NCBI RefSeq assembly: GCF_000716715.1
Contig: NZ_JNYJ01000065.1
Coordinates: 1 to 64,000 of the forward strand
Source of the DNA: Dactylosporangium aurantiacum
GTDB lineage: Bacteria; Actinomycetota; Actinomycetes; Mycobacteriales; Micromonosporaceae
Length of the DNA stretch: 64,000 nt
Reading direction: 5' to 3'
The notes beneath the pieces are model-generated. The model did no database searches and was not told the origin of the DNA. It saw nothing but the letters and a program-made list of their open reading frames with translations. Numbering within the stretch: position 1 is the first letter of the stretch; every line of letters begins with the position of its first letter. Both the position numbers and the translations under genes were made by a program. Shown here piece after piece: positions 18,366 through 29,163 of this stretch.

Positions 18366-18836
18366 TCAGTCGGGCAGGGGCGGCAGGACGCGGGTCGTGT
18401 CGTACTCGAGGACCTGCGCGATGCGGCGGGCGTGCCGCTCGTTGCCCGAGAAGGCCGTGGACAGGAACGCCGTCACGAGGGCCGTGGCCTCGTCGAGGGT
18501 GTGCTGGCGGGCGCCGACGGCGACGATGTTCGCGTCGTTGTGCTCGCGGCCGAGGCGGGCGGTGTCCAGGTTCCACGCGAGGGCGGCCCGCACGCCGGGG
18601 ACCTTGTTGGCCGCGATCTGCTCGCCGTTGCCGGAGCCGCCGATGACGACGCCGAGGCTGCCGGGGTCGGCGACCACGCGGGCGCCGGTGTGGAAGCAGA
18701 AGGCCGGGTAGTCGTCGTCGGGGTCGAACTTCGCCGGGCCGACGTCGACGACCTCGTAACCCTGCAGCCCCAGGGCGCCGACCAGGTGCACTTTCAGCTC
18801 ATAGCCGGCGTGGTCCGAACCAAGATAGACGCGCAT
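18366..18836 (-). CDS. rpiB: Ribose-5-phosphate isomerase B
   Basis: The 156-aa protein is of normal length for RpiB/LacAB isomerases, which interconvert ribose-5-phosphate and ribulose-5-phosphate in the pentose phosphate pathway. Landmarks are SDHAGYE near the N-terminus and GGSGNGEQIAANKV. The latter has Ser where the enteric enzyme has Cys, with Glu as the presumed general base, as in the mycobacterial type. The start is ATG 18836. Confidence 0.95.
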   Translation of the reverse strand: MRVYLGSDHAGYELKVHLVGALGLQGYEVVDVGPAKFDPDDDYPAFCFHTGARVVADPGSLGVVIGGSGNGEQIAANKVPGVRAALAWNLDTARLGREHNDANIVAVGARQHTLDEATALVTAFLSTAFSGNERHARRIAQVLEYDTTRVLPPLPD

Positions 18837-18849
18837 ACCGGGAAGTCTG

Positions 18850-19038
18850 TCAGAGCTGGATCAGGCCCAGGCAGGAACCCACCACCAAGGCGAGCCCGAC
18901 GAACAGCAGCCCGGAGACCCATCCGGCGGTGGCGCCGCCGGTGAGGCGCCAGTGCCGCCGCCGGTCCCAGACGAGGGCGGCGGCGGCGAAGGCGCCGATA
19001 CCGATGGCGGCGACCATGGCCGCGATGAAGATCCGCAT
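18850..19038 (-). CDS. small two-pass membrane protein
   Basis: The product is 62 aa from ATG 19038; a GTG two codons earlier is possible. Two hydrophobic helices (residues ~3-24 and ~38-60) are joined by a basic loop (WDRRRHWRLTGG). No family is recognised. It precedes rpiB by 13 bp on the same strand and may be cotranscribed with it. Confidence 0.6.
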   Translation of the reverse strand: MRIFIAAMVAAIGIGAFAAAALVWDRRRHWRLTGGATAGWVSGLLFVGLALVVGSCLGLIQL

Positions 19039-19094
19039 GTGCACACCCCAGGCCGAAGACGAAACGGCCTAGTGTCTACCACGATCGGGTGACG

Positions 19095-20261
19095 CTACGA
19101 CAGTTGGGCGACGACCAGGCCGGCCCGGGCCTTCGGGGTGAACCAGGTGCTCTTGCGGGGCATCTTCTGCCGGGCGAGGTTCACCGCGACGAAGTCGTCC
19201 ACGGTGACCGGGGCGATGAGCACCGCCAGCTCGGCGCGGCCCGCGTCGACCTCGCCGCGCAGCCATGAGGCCGGGTAGTCGCCGCCGACGTAGGTGATGC
19301 GCTTGTCGCCCGGGTCCAGCCCGAGGGTGTCGGCGAAGAGCCGGCGCTCGACGAGGGCGTGGTCGAGGTTGCCGACGACCCCGCCGTCCGGGTCGCGGGG
19401 AAGCTCGACGGCCCAGGCGCCGTCGCGGGTGTACAGGTGGACCCGCCCGCCGGTCGCGGGGATCTCGGCGGTGTCCAGGGCGGTGCCGCCGAAGGTGACG
19501 TCGCCGGGCAGCTCGGCGACGAGCCGGTTGTACGGCTGGATCGCCACCGACTCGGGGGTGGTGACCACGGCCAGGAAGCGCGGGTAGCCGGCGGTCTGCG
19601 CGGCGAGGCTGCGGTGGTTGCCGTCGGCGACGACGAGCTCGCCGCCGCCGGCGAGGGCGAGGAGCCGGTCGCGGGTGGTGCCGGCCGCGACGGGCCAGAT
19701 CTCGTGGCTGCGCCCGGCCGGGTCGACGTCGGTGACGACGGGCGTGCCGGCGTCGGCGCAGGCGTGGGCGAGCGCGGTGTGCAGGGCCTCGCCGTGCGCG
19801 GTCTGCAGCAGCAGCACCGGCGACAGCAGGTGCTGCGTGGCCTCGGCGAGGGCGACCCGCTCGCGGACCTTCTCGATGAAGACGTCCTCGTTGCGGATGA
19901 CCGCGCCGGGCTCCTCGGCGCTGGTGGAGATCTGGTCCGTGGCGACCATGCACCACAGCCCGTAGGCGCGGGCGCCGTCGGGTGCGGTGATCCGGTAGAG
20001 CACGACCACGTCGGCGGCGGCGGTGTAGTGCCCGTCGTCCTTGGCCGCCTGGAGGCGGGCCACGGCGTCGGGAAGGCTGTCGTGGAAGGAGCGGCCGACG
20101 TTGTCCGGCGCCCGGTGGGGCATCTCGATGGCGAGCGCGCTGGACGGGTTGTCCGCGATGATCGCGGTGATCTCCGCGTCGTCGGCGAACTCGTCGTAGT
20201 TCTGCGCGCCGGTGCCTCCGGTGGAGAGCCAGGCGTGGGCGATCGGGTACGCAACCGTCAT
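19095..20261 (-). CDS. DUF1015-family protein
   Basis: The protein has 388 aa from ATG 20261. It carries the DUF1015 hallmark ADGNHR in ELVVADGNHRSLAA and the late PRKSTWFTPKARAGL ending. That ADGNHR resembles the D-G-x-H-R motif of the ParB/SerK/SbnI fold, in which some members are ATP- or ADP-dependent serine kinases; kinase activity here is only an inference. A TATACC box lies 9 bases before the ATG. It follows the small peptide gene at 20279-20491 by 17 bp. Confidence 0.8.
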   Translation of the reverse strand: MTVAYPIAHAWLSTGGTGAQNYDEFADDAEITAIIADNPSSALAIEMPHRAPDNVGRSFHDSLPDAVARLQAAKDDGHYTAAADVVVLYRITAPDGARAYGLWCMVATDQISTSAEEPGAVIRNEDVFIEKVRERVALAEATQHLLSPVLLLQTAHGEALHTALAHACADAGTPVVTDVDPAGRSHEIWPVAAGTTRDRLLALAGGGELVVADGNHRSLAAQTAGYPRFLAVVTTPESVAIQPYNRLVAELPGDVTFGGTALDTAEIPATGGRVHLYTRDGAWAVELPRDPDGGVVGNLDHALVERRLFADTLGLDPGDKRITYVGGDYPASWLRGEVDAGRAELAVLIAPVTVDDFVAVNLARQKMPRKSTWFTPKARAGLVVAQLS

Positions 20262-20278
20262 GAACGAAACGGTATAGC

Positions 20279-20491
20279 TCAGGCGATCAGGGCCATGGCA
20301 CCGGGGACGGCGCGTCCCGCAGTGGTGGACGCGCTGACCACGACCGGCGGCGCGAGCAGGGCGATCACGTCGTCGGGCAGGTCCGGCAGGTCCTGCTTCC
20401 AGGCGCGGTCCTGCACGGTCCAGCGGGTCTCGGGCGAGGTCAGCGCGGTGACGGGGACGGTGTCGGGTGAGGTGGCGGTGGCGGTGGTCAT
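20279..20491 (-). CDS. 70-aa Ser/Thr-rich peptide upstream of DUF1015 gene
   Basis: I do not recognise it. Translation is well supported: GGAGGG (complement of 20500-20505) sits 8 bases before ATG 20491. The N-terminal half is Thr/Pro-rich. A middle segment WTVQDRAWKQDLPDLPDDV looks like a leader or recognition helix, and the tail (LLAPPVVVSASTTAG...) is small, hydrophobic and Ser/Thr-rich. The layout resembles a RiPP precursor or a small modification substrate, but no RiPP enzyme of a known class lies nearby. Confidence 0.6.
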   Translation of the reverse strand: MTTATATSPDTVPVTALTSPETRWTVQDRAWKQDLPDLPDDVIALLAPPVVVSASTTAGRAVPGAMALIA

Positions 20492-20637
20492 CGTGCGGGC
20501 CCTCCGGCTTGCGGGGTGACGTTGCACACTGCGCAACGGCGACCGGGTGCGCCGGTGTCGCACCGGCTGTGCGGATCCATTGCAGACCCGCGGAGGAATC
20601 GACGGCACAGTTCTGTCCGGAAATCACCAGGACGAGC

Positions 20638-21069
20638 TCAGGCGGGCGCCGGCGTCACCCTGGTCAGCATCTTCACGATCCGCAGCGCCACCCCGTGGGG
20701 TTGATGGCGGCGGAACTCGACCATGTCGGCGAGGGCGTGGATGATCCGCAGCCCCCGGCCGCTCTCGGCGTCGGCGGCCGCGTCGTCGCCCTCGGTGGCG
20801 GCCCGGACGGCCTCCATGCCGACGCCCTCGTCGACGACGTCGATCACGCAGCGGTCCTCGTGGATGGTGACCGTGACCTGGTAGTCGGCGCCGAGGTCGG
20901 CGTGCTGGACGGCGTTGGCGCAGGCCTCACCGACGGCGAGGCCGATGTCGTCGCGGCAGTCGCGGGTCACCGAGAACACCCCGAGCGCGGCGTCGAGGAC
21001 CCTGCGGGTGAGCGGGACGGTCGAACGATCGCGCGGCAACGACAAAGTCAGCCGGATTTCCATGCCCAC
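20638..21069 (-). CDS. RsbW-like ATP-binding regulator (anti-sigma/HATPase_c)
   Basis: The 143-aa, single-domain GHKL ATPase has an N box GEACANAVQHA, a G1 box DEGVGM and a G2 box SGRGLRII. Proteins of this size act as anti-sigma factor serine kinases or as stand-alone regulators that phosphorylate anti-anti-sigma partners. No sigma or antagonist gene is adjacent. The start is GTG 21069, with ATG 21063 also possible. Confidence 0.88.
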   Translation of the reverse strand: MGMEIRLTLSLPRDRSTVPLTRRVLDAALGVFSVTRDCRDDIGLAVGEACANAVQHADLGADYQVTVTIHEDRCVIDVVDEGVGMEAVRAATEGDDAAADAESGRGLRIIHALADMVEFRRHQPHGVALRIVKMLTRVTPAPA

Positions 21070-21174
21070 GGGCCCTGCCCCCTTCGTGTGTCACTCCCGC
21101 GACGTCGTACTGCCGTAGTGCCCCGGCATACGGTGGCAGAAACGACTGCCGTCATATAGCGAAGTACGCATAAG

Positions 21175-22116
21175 ATGTCGGACATGGGCCACGACCACGA
21201 CCACGCTCACCACCACGCGCCGTCGGCGGACGCCGACCGGCGGTTGCTGGGCGTCGCGCTGGTGCTGATCACCGGCTTCATGGTGGTCGAGGTCAGCGTC
21301 GGCCTGCTGGTCGACTCGCTGGCCCTGCTCTCCGACGCGGCGCACATGCTGTCGGACGCCGCCGCGATCGCGCTGGCCCTGTTCGCGACCCGGCTCGCGG
21401 CCCGACCACCGTCCGGCGGGTACACCTACGGCCTGAAACGGGCGGAGATCCTCTCGGCCCAGGCCAACGGTCTCACCCTGCTGCTGCTGGCGGTCTGGAT
21501 CGGCTACGAGTCGGTGACGCGGCTGATCCACCCGCCCGCGGTCGGCGGCGGCGCGGTCCTCGTGACCGCCATCGCGGGCATCGCCGTCAACCTGCTCGTG
21601 GTGTGGATCCTCGGCCGGGCGGACCGGTCCAGCCTCAACGTCGAGGGCGCCTTCCAGCACGTGCTGACGGACCTGTTCGCGTTCGTCGCCGCGGCGGTCT
21701 CCGGCCTGGTCGTGCTGCTCACCGGCTTCCACCGGGCGGACGCGATCGCGTCACTGGTGGTGGCGGCGCTCATGGTGCGCTCGGGGCTCGGCCTGGTCCG
21801 CGACTCGGGCCGGATCTTCCTGGAGGCGGCGCCGGCCGGGATGGACCCGGCGGCGCTGGGCCGCGAGCTGTGCGGCGTGCCGGGCGTGGTGGAGCTGCAC
21901 GACCTGCACGTCTGGCAGGTCACCTCGGGCTATCCGGCGCTGTCCGCGCACGTGCTGGTGGCCCCGTCGGGCGACTGCCACGCGGTGCGTGAGGCGATCG
22001 AGGAGCGGCTGCGGGAGCGGTACGCGATCGAGCACACCACCTTGCAGGTCGACCACACGCTCGACGCCGAGCACTGCGTGGACTCACACGGCGCTACCTA
22101 CAAGGGGTCGGGCTGA
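21175..22116 (+). CDS. cation diffusion facilitator (zinc-type exporter)
   Basis: The 313-aa protein has six predicted membrane helices. His/Asp pairs of the transport site are visible in LLSDAAHMLSDAAA and GAFQHVLTDLFAF. The N-terminus GHDHDHAHHHA and the cytoplasmic C-terminal domain (VVELHDLHVWQV) are typical of ZitB/CzcD proteins, which export Zn2+ (or Co2+/Cd2+) by proton antiport. Its last 33 bp overlap the convergent DUF3817 gene. Confidence 0.93.
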   Translation: MSDMGHDHDHAHHHAPSADADRRLLGVALVLITGFMVVEVSVGLLVDSLALLSDAAHMLSDAAAIALALFATRLAARPPSGGYTYGLKRAEILSAQANGLTLLLLAVWIGYESVTRLIHPPAVGGGAVLVTAIAGIAVNLLVVWILGRADRSSLNVEGAFQHVLTDLFAFVAAAVSGLVVLLTGFHRADAIASLVVAALMVRSGLGLVRDSGRIFLEAAPAGMDPAALGRELCGVPGVVELHDLHVWQVTSGYPALSAHVLVAPSGDCHAVREAIEERLRERYAIEHTTLQVDHTLDAEHCVDSHGATYKGSG

Positions 22117-22419
22117 CTGGACCCGCCGGGTCACGACCCGCTCGGCCACGAACGACAGGAACGGCACCGTGCCGGCCAGCAGCACCAGCACCGTGAAGCC
22201 GAGCTTCCACCGGGCGCGGCGGGCGAGGTCGGCGGCCAGGACCAGGTAGGCCATGTAGAGGAAGCCGTGCGCCGGGCCGACCAGGGCCACGATCGTGTCG
22301 TCGTCGGCCGTGTACTTCAGCACGGTGCCGACGGTGAGCACGACCAGCAGCACGCCGACGATCCAGGCGATGATCCGGAAACGGGTGAGAGCGTTCTTCA
22401 GCGGCACGGGGAACCTCAT
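22084..22419 (-). CDS. DUF3817 membrane protein
   Basis: The 111-aa protein has three predicted helices and the family-typical start FRIIAWIVGVLLVVLT and central VGPAHGFLYMAYLVLAADLA. Function is unknown. Its ATG overlaps the stop of the upstream gene (ATGA, 22416-22419), so the pair is translationally coupled. Its 3' end runs 33 bp into the convergent CDF exporter gene. Confidence 0.85.
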   Translation of the reverse strand: MRFPVPLKNALTRFRIIAWIVGVLLVVLTVGTVLKYTADDDTIVALVGPAHGFLYMAYLVLAADLARRARWKLGFTVLVLLAGTVPFLSFVAERVVTRRVQSARPLVGSAV

Positions 22420-22787
22420 CCGGGGAAGTCGCCGGGACGGCGGGAAGGGTCGGCGGCGAGCCAGGCCAGCATGCGGTTGTACTCGGCGAGCTGCGGGTCG
22501 TCGTCAGCGGTGGGCCGGGGCGCGGCCGCGGCGCGGGGTGTCGGGCGCGGGCGCAGCGGCTCCGGCGTCTTGACCGGCCGCGGCCCGAGGACGTCCCGGA
22601 CCGCCCGCACCCACAGGAACACCACGAACAGCGCGAACAGCGGCCACTGGACGGTATACGCCCAGCTGAGCATGTTGCCCGCGGTCGCCCGCTGGTACTG
22701 CCACCGGCCGGCCAGCAGGCAGACCGCCACCCCGGCGAGCGCCAGCAGGTGCCAGAGCACCCACCGGGGAGTCAGAAAGCGCCGCAC
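22416..22787 (-). CDS. two-pass membrane protein of unknown function
   Basis: The protein has 123 aa from GTG 22787. TAGGCT (complement of 22796-22801) lies 8 bases before it, indicating a leaderless transcript. Two helices (WVLWHLLALAGVAVCLLAG and LFALFVVFLWV) flank a short loop with GRWQYQRA. A Pro/Arg/Ala-rich linker and a C-terminal helix (LAEYNRMLAWLAADPSRRPGDF) follow. The layout recurs next to DUF3817 genes in actinobacteria, as far as I recall. Confidence 0.7.
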   Translation of the reverse strand: MRRFLTPRWVLWHLLALAGVAVCLLAGRWQYQRATAGNMLSWAYTVQWPLFALFVVFLWVRAVRDVLGPRPVKTPEPLRPRPTPRAAAAPRPTADDDPQLAEYNRMLAWLAADPSRRPGDFPG

Positions 22788-22812
22788 AGGTAGGCAGCCT
22801 ACCCCTAGGCGG

Positions 22813-23442
22813 TCAGTCGAAGACCGGGCCCACGTCGCGCGTGCGCTTGATCTCGTAGAAGCCGGGGGTGCCCGCGACCAGCAGCGTGCCGTCCCACAGC
22901 CGCCCGGCGGCCTCACCCGTCGGCCGCGGCGTGACGACCGGGCCGAAGAACGCGATGAGGTTGCCGTCCGGGCCGGGCACGTGGATCACGGGCGTGCCGA
23001 CGTCCATGCCGACCGGGTTCATCCCGGCGAAGTGGCTCTCCCGCAGCTGCTCGTCGAACTCGGTGGAGTCCGCGTACTCGGCCAGCTGCGCCGGCAGGCC
23101 GGCGTCGGTGAGGGCACCCTCGTACAGCTCGGGGCCGAGCTCCTGCTGCTCGTGGTGGATCCGGGTGCCGAGCGCCGTGTACAGCGGCCGCAGCACGTCG
23201 TTGCCGAACTTCTGCTCGGCGGCGATCGCGACGCGGACCGGCCCCCAACCCTTGGCCAGACCCTCTTTGTATCGGGCGGGCAGATCGTCGCGACCCTCGT
23301 TGAGGATCGACAGGCTCATGACGTGGAACCGCACGTCAACTGGGCGAACCTGCTCCACCTCGAGCAGCCAGCGGGAGGTGATCCAGGCCCACGGGCACCG
23401 CGGGTCGAACCACATGTCTGCGATGATGCGCTCTGCTGCCAT
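22813..23442 (-). CDS. DsbA-family, Rv2466c-like mycothiol-linked reductase
   Basis: The 209-aa protein aligns by eye along its length with Mycobacterium tuberculosis Rv2466c, a mycothiol-dependent thioredoxin-fold reductase/nitroreductase. Shared features are FHVMSLSILNEGRDDLP, WGPVRVAIAAEQ, GMDVGTPVIHV and the C-terminal FYEIKRTR. The active site here reads CPWA (Cys16-Ala19) instead of CPWC, so only the nucleophilic Cys is kept. A monothiol mechanism with mycothiol as resolving thiol would follow. Confidence 0.88.
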   Translation of the reverse strand: MAAERIIADMWFDPRCPWAWITSRWLLEVEQVRPVDVRFHVMSLSILNEGRDDLPARYKEGLAKGWGPVRVAIAAEQKFGNDVLRPLYTALGTRIHHEQQELGPELYEGALTDAGLPAQLAEYADSTEFDEQLRESHFAGMNPVGMDVGTPVIHVPGPDGNLIAFFGPVVTPRPTGEAAGRLWDGTLLVAGTPGFYEIKRTRDVGPVFD

Positions 23443-23651
23443 AGCGGCGGCACCTCACTTCAGGAAAAGCACACGGGAAACGCTACTGAAAGAGTCGGGA
23501 ATCCAATTCGATCCTTACGCAGCGTTGGCTGCCCGTGCCAGTCGGGCGGCGGGTGACCTGAGCCACTCCTCCGTTGTGCGCCGTGGACATGGAAGACTCA
23601 GGGATGGCGCCGTCGACGGGGACGGCCACAGCGAACGACAGGAGACGACAC

Positions 23652-26195
<2,544 letters not shown>

Positions 26196-26206
26196 GCACG
26201 GCACCG

Positions 26207-26239
26207 CCACCGGGGTCCGCGCGACGCGGGCCCCGGTGG
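26207..26239 (+). terminator. terminator after pepN
   Basis: A 14-bp stem (26207-26220 with 26226-26239, one G-T pair) carries a 5-base loop and lies 12 bp after the pepN stop, between convergent genes. Confidence 0.65.
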
Positions 26240-26342
26240 TCCGGTTCCGGGGTCCACCGCGGACAACGACGACGGCGCGCGGCGGGCTTCCTGGGGTCAG
26301 GAGCCTGCCGCGCGCCGTCGACGCGTCTGGAGCGGGTGTCGC

Positions 26343-26747
26343 CTAGTGCCGGCCGGCGTGGTCGGCGAGCTGCGACAGGCCGGCGACCAGGCCGCCGGCG
26401 AGGTCGCCGCCGCCGAAGGCCGCCGCCATCGACAGGGCGGCCAGCTTCGCCGCGCGGTCCGGGAGCCGGCGGCGGGCCTCGCCGCCGGTGACGATCTCCA
26501 GGACCCGCTGGTTGGGCGAGACCGCGATGAGCACGGAGTGCGGCGGGTCGGCGAGCTGGCCGTGCAGCTGCTCGGCGTAACCGCGCACCGGCTCCTCGAG
26601 GTCGCCGACGTAGATGCTGAAGGTCAGCCCGGTCGAGGAGTCGGCCAGGCGCAGCGCCTCGTCGAGGCGCAGCAGCTGGCGCGTGGTGAACGGGCCGTTG
26701 AGAACGTCGGGCTGGCCCTTCAGGCCAACCGCGCTACCACCGGTCAC
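26343..26747 (-). CDS. DUF5130/TPM-like protein
   Basis: The 134-aa protein has a predicted TPM-type alpha/beta fold: DEALRLADSSTGLTFSIYVGDL, then VLIAVSPNQRVLEIVTGGEARRRLPD and a C-terminal helix. There is no signal peptide. I place it in DUF5130 by pattern; the role is unknown. It starts at GTG 26747, inside the end of the upstream membrane-protein gene (14-bp overlap), so the two are coupled. Confidence 0.75.
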   Translation of the reverse strand: MTGGSAVGLKGQPDVLNGPFTTRQLLRLDEALRLADSSTGLTFSIYVGDLEEPVRGYAEQLHGQLADPPHSVLIAVSPNQRVLEIVTGGEARRRLPDRAAKLAALSMAAAFGGGDLAGGLVAGLSQLADHAGRH

Positions 26748-27042
26748 TTGCGCCTCCCATGACGTGCGGCTGCGTCCGCTCGCCGGACCATTCGGTCACG
26801 GCCGGCGCGCCGGCGGTCAGTTCGGCCCGCCGCGCACCGGTGAGCTCGCGGGCTTTCGCTGCCTGGGTCACCCGCTCGGGCACGGACAGGAACCAGACCG
26901 GCGTGAAGTCGAACGGCCGGCCGGGCCGGTAACGCTTGCTGCGCCGGGCACCCCCGGCGTAGCTGGCGGCCGCGATGAGCACGATGACCGCGGCCGGGAT
27001 GCCGGCGAAGATCAGCGTCGTCTCGATGATGGACAAGCTCAA
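26734..27042 (-). CDS. single-pass membrane protein upstream of DUF5130
   Basis: The 102-aa protein starts at TTG 27042 (GGGGGC upstream). It has one N-terminal membrane helix (FAGIPAAVIVLIAAASYAGG), a basic stretch, then YRPGRPFDFTPVWFLSVPE, a segment I have seen conserved in actinobacteria next to DUF5130. Function is unknown. Confidence 0.7.
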   Translation of the reverse strand: MSLSIIETTLIFAGIPAAVIVLIAAASYAGGARRSKRYRPGRPFDFTPVWFLSVPERVTQAAKARELTGARRAELTAGAPAVTEWSGERTQPHVMGGASDRW

Positions 27043-27154
27043 CGCCCCCAGGCGTCGAAGGGACTAAAAGACCGGCTTCACGTTAGCGGGCCCTGATGAC
27101 CAGCGCGTTGCCGGGGGGTATTGCCGATCTTCGGAGAAGCTACCGTCTTCTTCC

Positions 27155-28405
27155 ATGGACCTCAGCCGCCAGTATGCCGAAGCGCGCGACGCACAGGACC
27201 CGATCGGTCACTTCCGTGCGCGTTTCCACATCCCGGACGGGCACCTCGTCTACTTCGACGGCAACTCCCTCGGCCGGCTGCCGCTCGCGACGCGGGACCG
27301 GCTGCTCGACGCGATCGAGCGGGAGTGGGGCGGTGACCTCATCCGCGGCTGGGACACGTGGATCGACCTGGCCGGACGCGCCGGTGACGTGATCGCCGAG
27401 GGGGTGCTGGACGTCGCGCCGGGCGAGGTGATCCTGTCCGATTCGTCCAGCGTCAACCTGTTCAAGCTGGCGTCCGCCGCACTCGACGCGAACCCGGGCC
27501 GCCGGGTCATCGTCACCGACGACGACAACTTCCCCACCGACCGTTACGTGCTGGAAGGGCTGGCCCAGGCCCGGGGCCTGCAGCTGCGGGTCGTGCCGAC
27601 CGACATCGACGAGGGCGTCGACCCGGCGCGGATCGCCGCCGCCCTCGACGACGACGTCGCGCTCGTGTGCCTGTCGCACGTGGCGTACCGGTCCGGCGCG
27701 CTCGCCGACATGGTGGCGATCACCACTGCCGCGCACCGGGTGGGGGCCCTCACACTGTGGGATCTGTGCCACTCCGCGGGGTCGGTGCCGGTGCCGTTGC
27801 GGCAGTCGGGGGCGGACCTGGCGGTCGGGTGCACGTACAAGTACCTCAACGCCGGCCCCGGCGCCCCGGCGTTCCTGTTCGTCCGGCGCGACCTGCAGGC
27901 GAGGCTGCGCCAGCCGATCTGGGGCTGGTTCGGCCAGCGGGACCAGTTCGCGATGGGTGCCGGCTACGACCCGGTCGAGTCGATCGAGCGGTTCCAGGTC
28001 GGCACGCCGCCGGTGCTCGGCGGTTACGCGGTGCTCGAGGGCGCCCGGATCACCGCGGAGGCGGGCGTGGCGAACCTGGCGGCCAAGAGCGCCGAGCTGC
28101 TGCGGTACACCCTGCGGCTCAACGACGCCTGGCTCGGCGACCGGCTGACTCTGGCGACGCCGAGCGACCCGGCGCGGCGCGGGTCGCACGTGACGTTCCA
28201 CCACCCGCAGGCGTGGCAGATCTGTCAGGCGCTGAAGGCGGCCGGGGTCATCCCGGACTTCCGGACCCCGCAGCGGCTGCGGATCGGCCTGGCGCCGCTC
28301 TACACCCGGTTCGTGGACGTGTGGGAGGGCATGGCGCGGCTGCGGGACATCGTCGACAGCGGCTCCTACGAGGCGTTCGAGCCGGCGCTGGGGCGGGTGA
28401 CCTGA
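27155..28405 (+). CDS. kynU: Kynureninase
   Basis: The 416-aa PLP enzyme cleaves kynurenine to anthranilate and alanine. Recognisable parts are YFDGNSLGRLP, DSSSVNLFKL, the cofactor-binding WDLCHSAGSVPV and the Schiff-base lysine in CTYKYLNAGPGAP. TACCGT (27141-27146) lies 8 bases before the ATG, consistent with a leaderless message. No tryptophan dioxygenase or kynurenine formamidase gene is adjacent, so its pathway partners must lie elsewhere. Confidence 0.95.
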   Translation: MDLSRQYAEARDAQDPIGHFRARFHIPDGHLVYFDGNSLGRLPLATRDRLLDAIEREWGGDLIRGWDTWIDLAGRAGDVIAEGVLDVAPGEVILSDSSSVNLFKLASAALDANPGRRVIVTDDDNFPTDRYVLEGLAQARGLQLRVVPTDIDEGVDPARIAAALDDDVALVCLSHVAYRSGALADMVAITTAAHRVGALTLWDLCHSAGSVPVPLRQSGADLAVGCTYKYLNAGPGAPAFLFVRRDLQARLRQPIWGWFGQRDQFAMGAGYDPVESIERFQVGTPPVLGGYAVLEGARITAEAGVANLAAKSAELLRYTLRLNDAWLGDRLTLATPSDPARRGSHVTFHHPQAWQICQALKAAGVIPDFRTPQRLRIGLAPLYTRFVDVWEGMARLRDIVDSGSYEAFEPALGRVT

Positions 28406-28419
28406 GCCACCCGCCCGGT

Positions 28420-28962
28420 TCAGGCGGCGAGCTGCTGGCCGTCCATCGGCACGTCGAGCCAGTCCGCCCAGCGCGGGTCGGGGGTGCGGTGACCGAGGAC
28501 CCGCCAGGCGACGCCCTTCGGCGCGTGCGGGGTGGCAAGCAGACGCCAGCCGAGCTCGGCTGGCGTCTTGTCACCTTTGGTGTGGTTGCAGCGGGCGCAG
28601 GCGGCGACCACGTTGTCCCATGCGTGCCGCCCGCCGCGGCTGCGCGGCATCACGTGGTCGATGGTCTCGGCCGGGCCGCGGCAGTAGGCGCACCGCCAGC
28701 CGTCCCGGGCGAAGATCCCGCGGCGGGAGAGGCCTATGTGCGTGCGGTACGGCACACGGACGTAGCGTGTGAGCCTGACCACGGAGGGGACCGGCAGTTC
28801 GTTCATCGCACTGTGCAGGATGCCCTCACCGTCGGCGACGGTGACCGCCTTCGCGGTGAGGACCAGGATGGTGGCACGTCTGACAGACACGACACACAGC
28901 GGCTCGTAGGTGGCATTCAGAACCAGCGCACCCGATACTCGTGCGGGTCGTATGTCAGGCAT
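28420..28962 (-). CDS. HNH endonuclease-domain protein
   Basis: The protein has 180 aa from ATG 28962. The C-terminal half has an HNH fold with two zinc CxxC pairs: CAYCRGPAETIDHVMPRSRGG and ACARCNHTKGDK. The N-terminal ~75 residues (LNATYEPLCVVSVRRA) are the partner domain of a widespread actinobacterial HNH family. The activity is presumably Mg2+-dependent DNA cleavage, but the biological role is unknown. It is convergent with kynU, 14 bp apart. Confidence 0.9.
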   Translation of the reverse strand: MPDIRPARVSGALVLNATYEPLCVVSVRRATILVLTAKAVTVADGEGILHSAMNELPVPSVVRLTRYVRVPYRTHIGLSRRGIFARDGWRCAYCRGPAETIDHVMPRSRGGRHAWDNVVAACARCNHTKGDKTPAELGWRLLATPHAPKGVAWRVLGHRTPDPRWADWLDVPMDGQQLAA

Positions 28963-29082
28963 CGCCGTCCCCCTAGTGCGTGAAGGAATCTCCCTGGAAA
29001 TGTCTGTGTAGCGGGCCGCCGAGGTGGCGGTCCGTGCGCTAATCGTCCCTGATAGATCCTCGGATTGCACGTACTATTTGCG

Positions 29083-29110
29083 GCCGGCGGGTGAACCTTC
29101 GCCCGCCGGC
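29083..29110 (+). promoter_or_regulatory. hairpin in the mscS upstream region
   Basis: A perfect 9-bp stem GCCGGCGGG/CCCGCCGGC (29083-29091 with 29102-29110) carries a 10-base loop and lies 53 bp before the MscS start, in the divergent region shared with the HNH gene. It could be an untranslated-region structure or an operator. Confidence 0.35.
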
Positions 29111-29163
29111 AACGTGGTTTGTGCGGACTTCCCCCGGTTCGCGTGGTTTGCAAGGAGTGTTTG

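Noticed and set aside
18016..18711. Repeat protein encoded by the 21-bp repeats (SPDREAA units)
   Set aside because: Several phases are open because the repeat lacks stops; no ribosome-binding site, and the frame runs antisense into rpiB.
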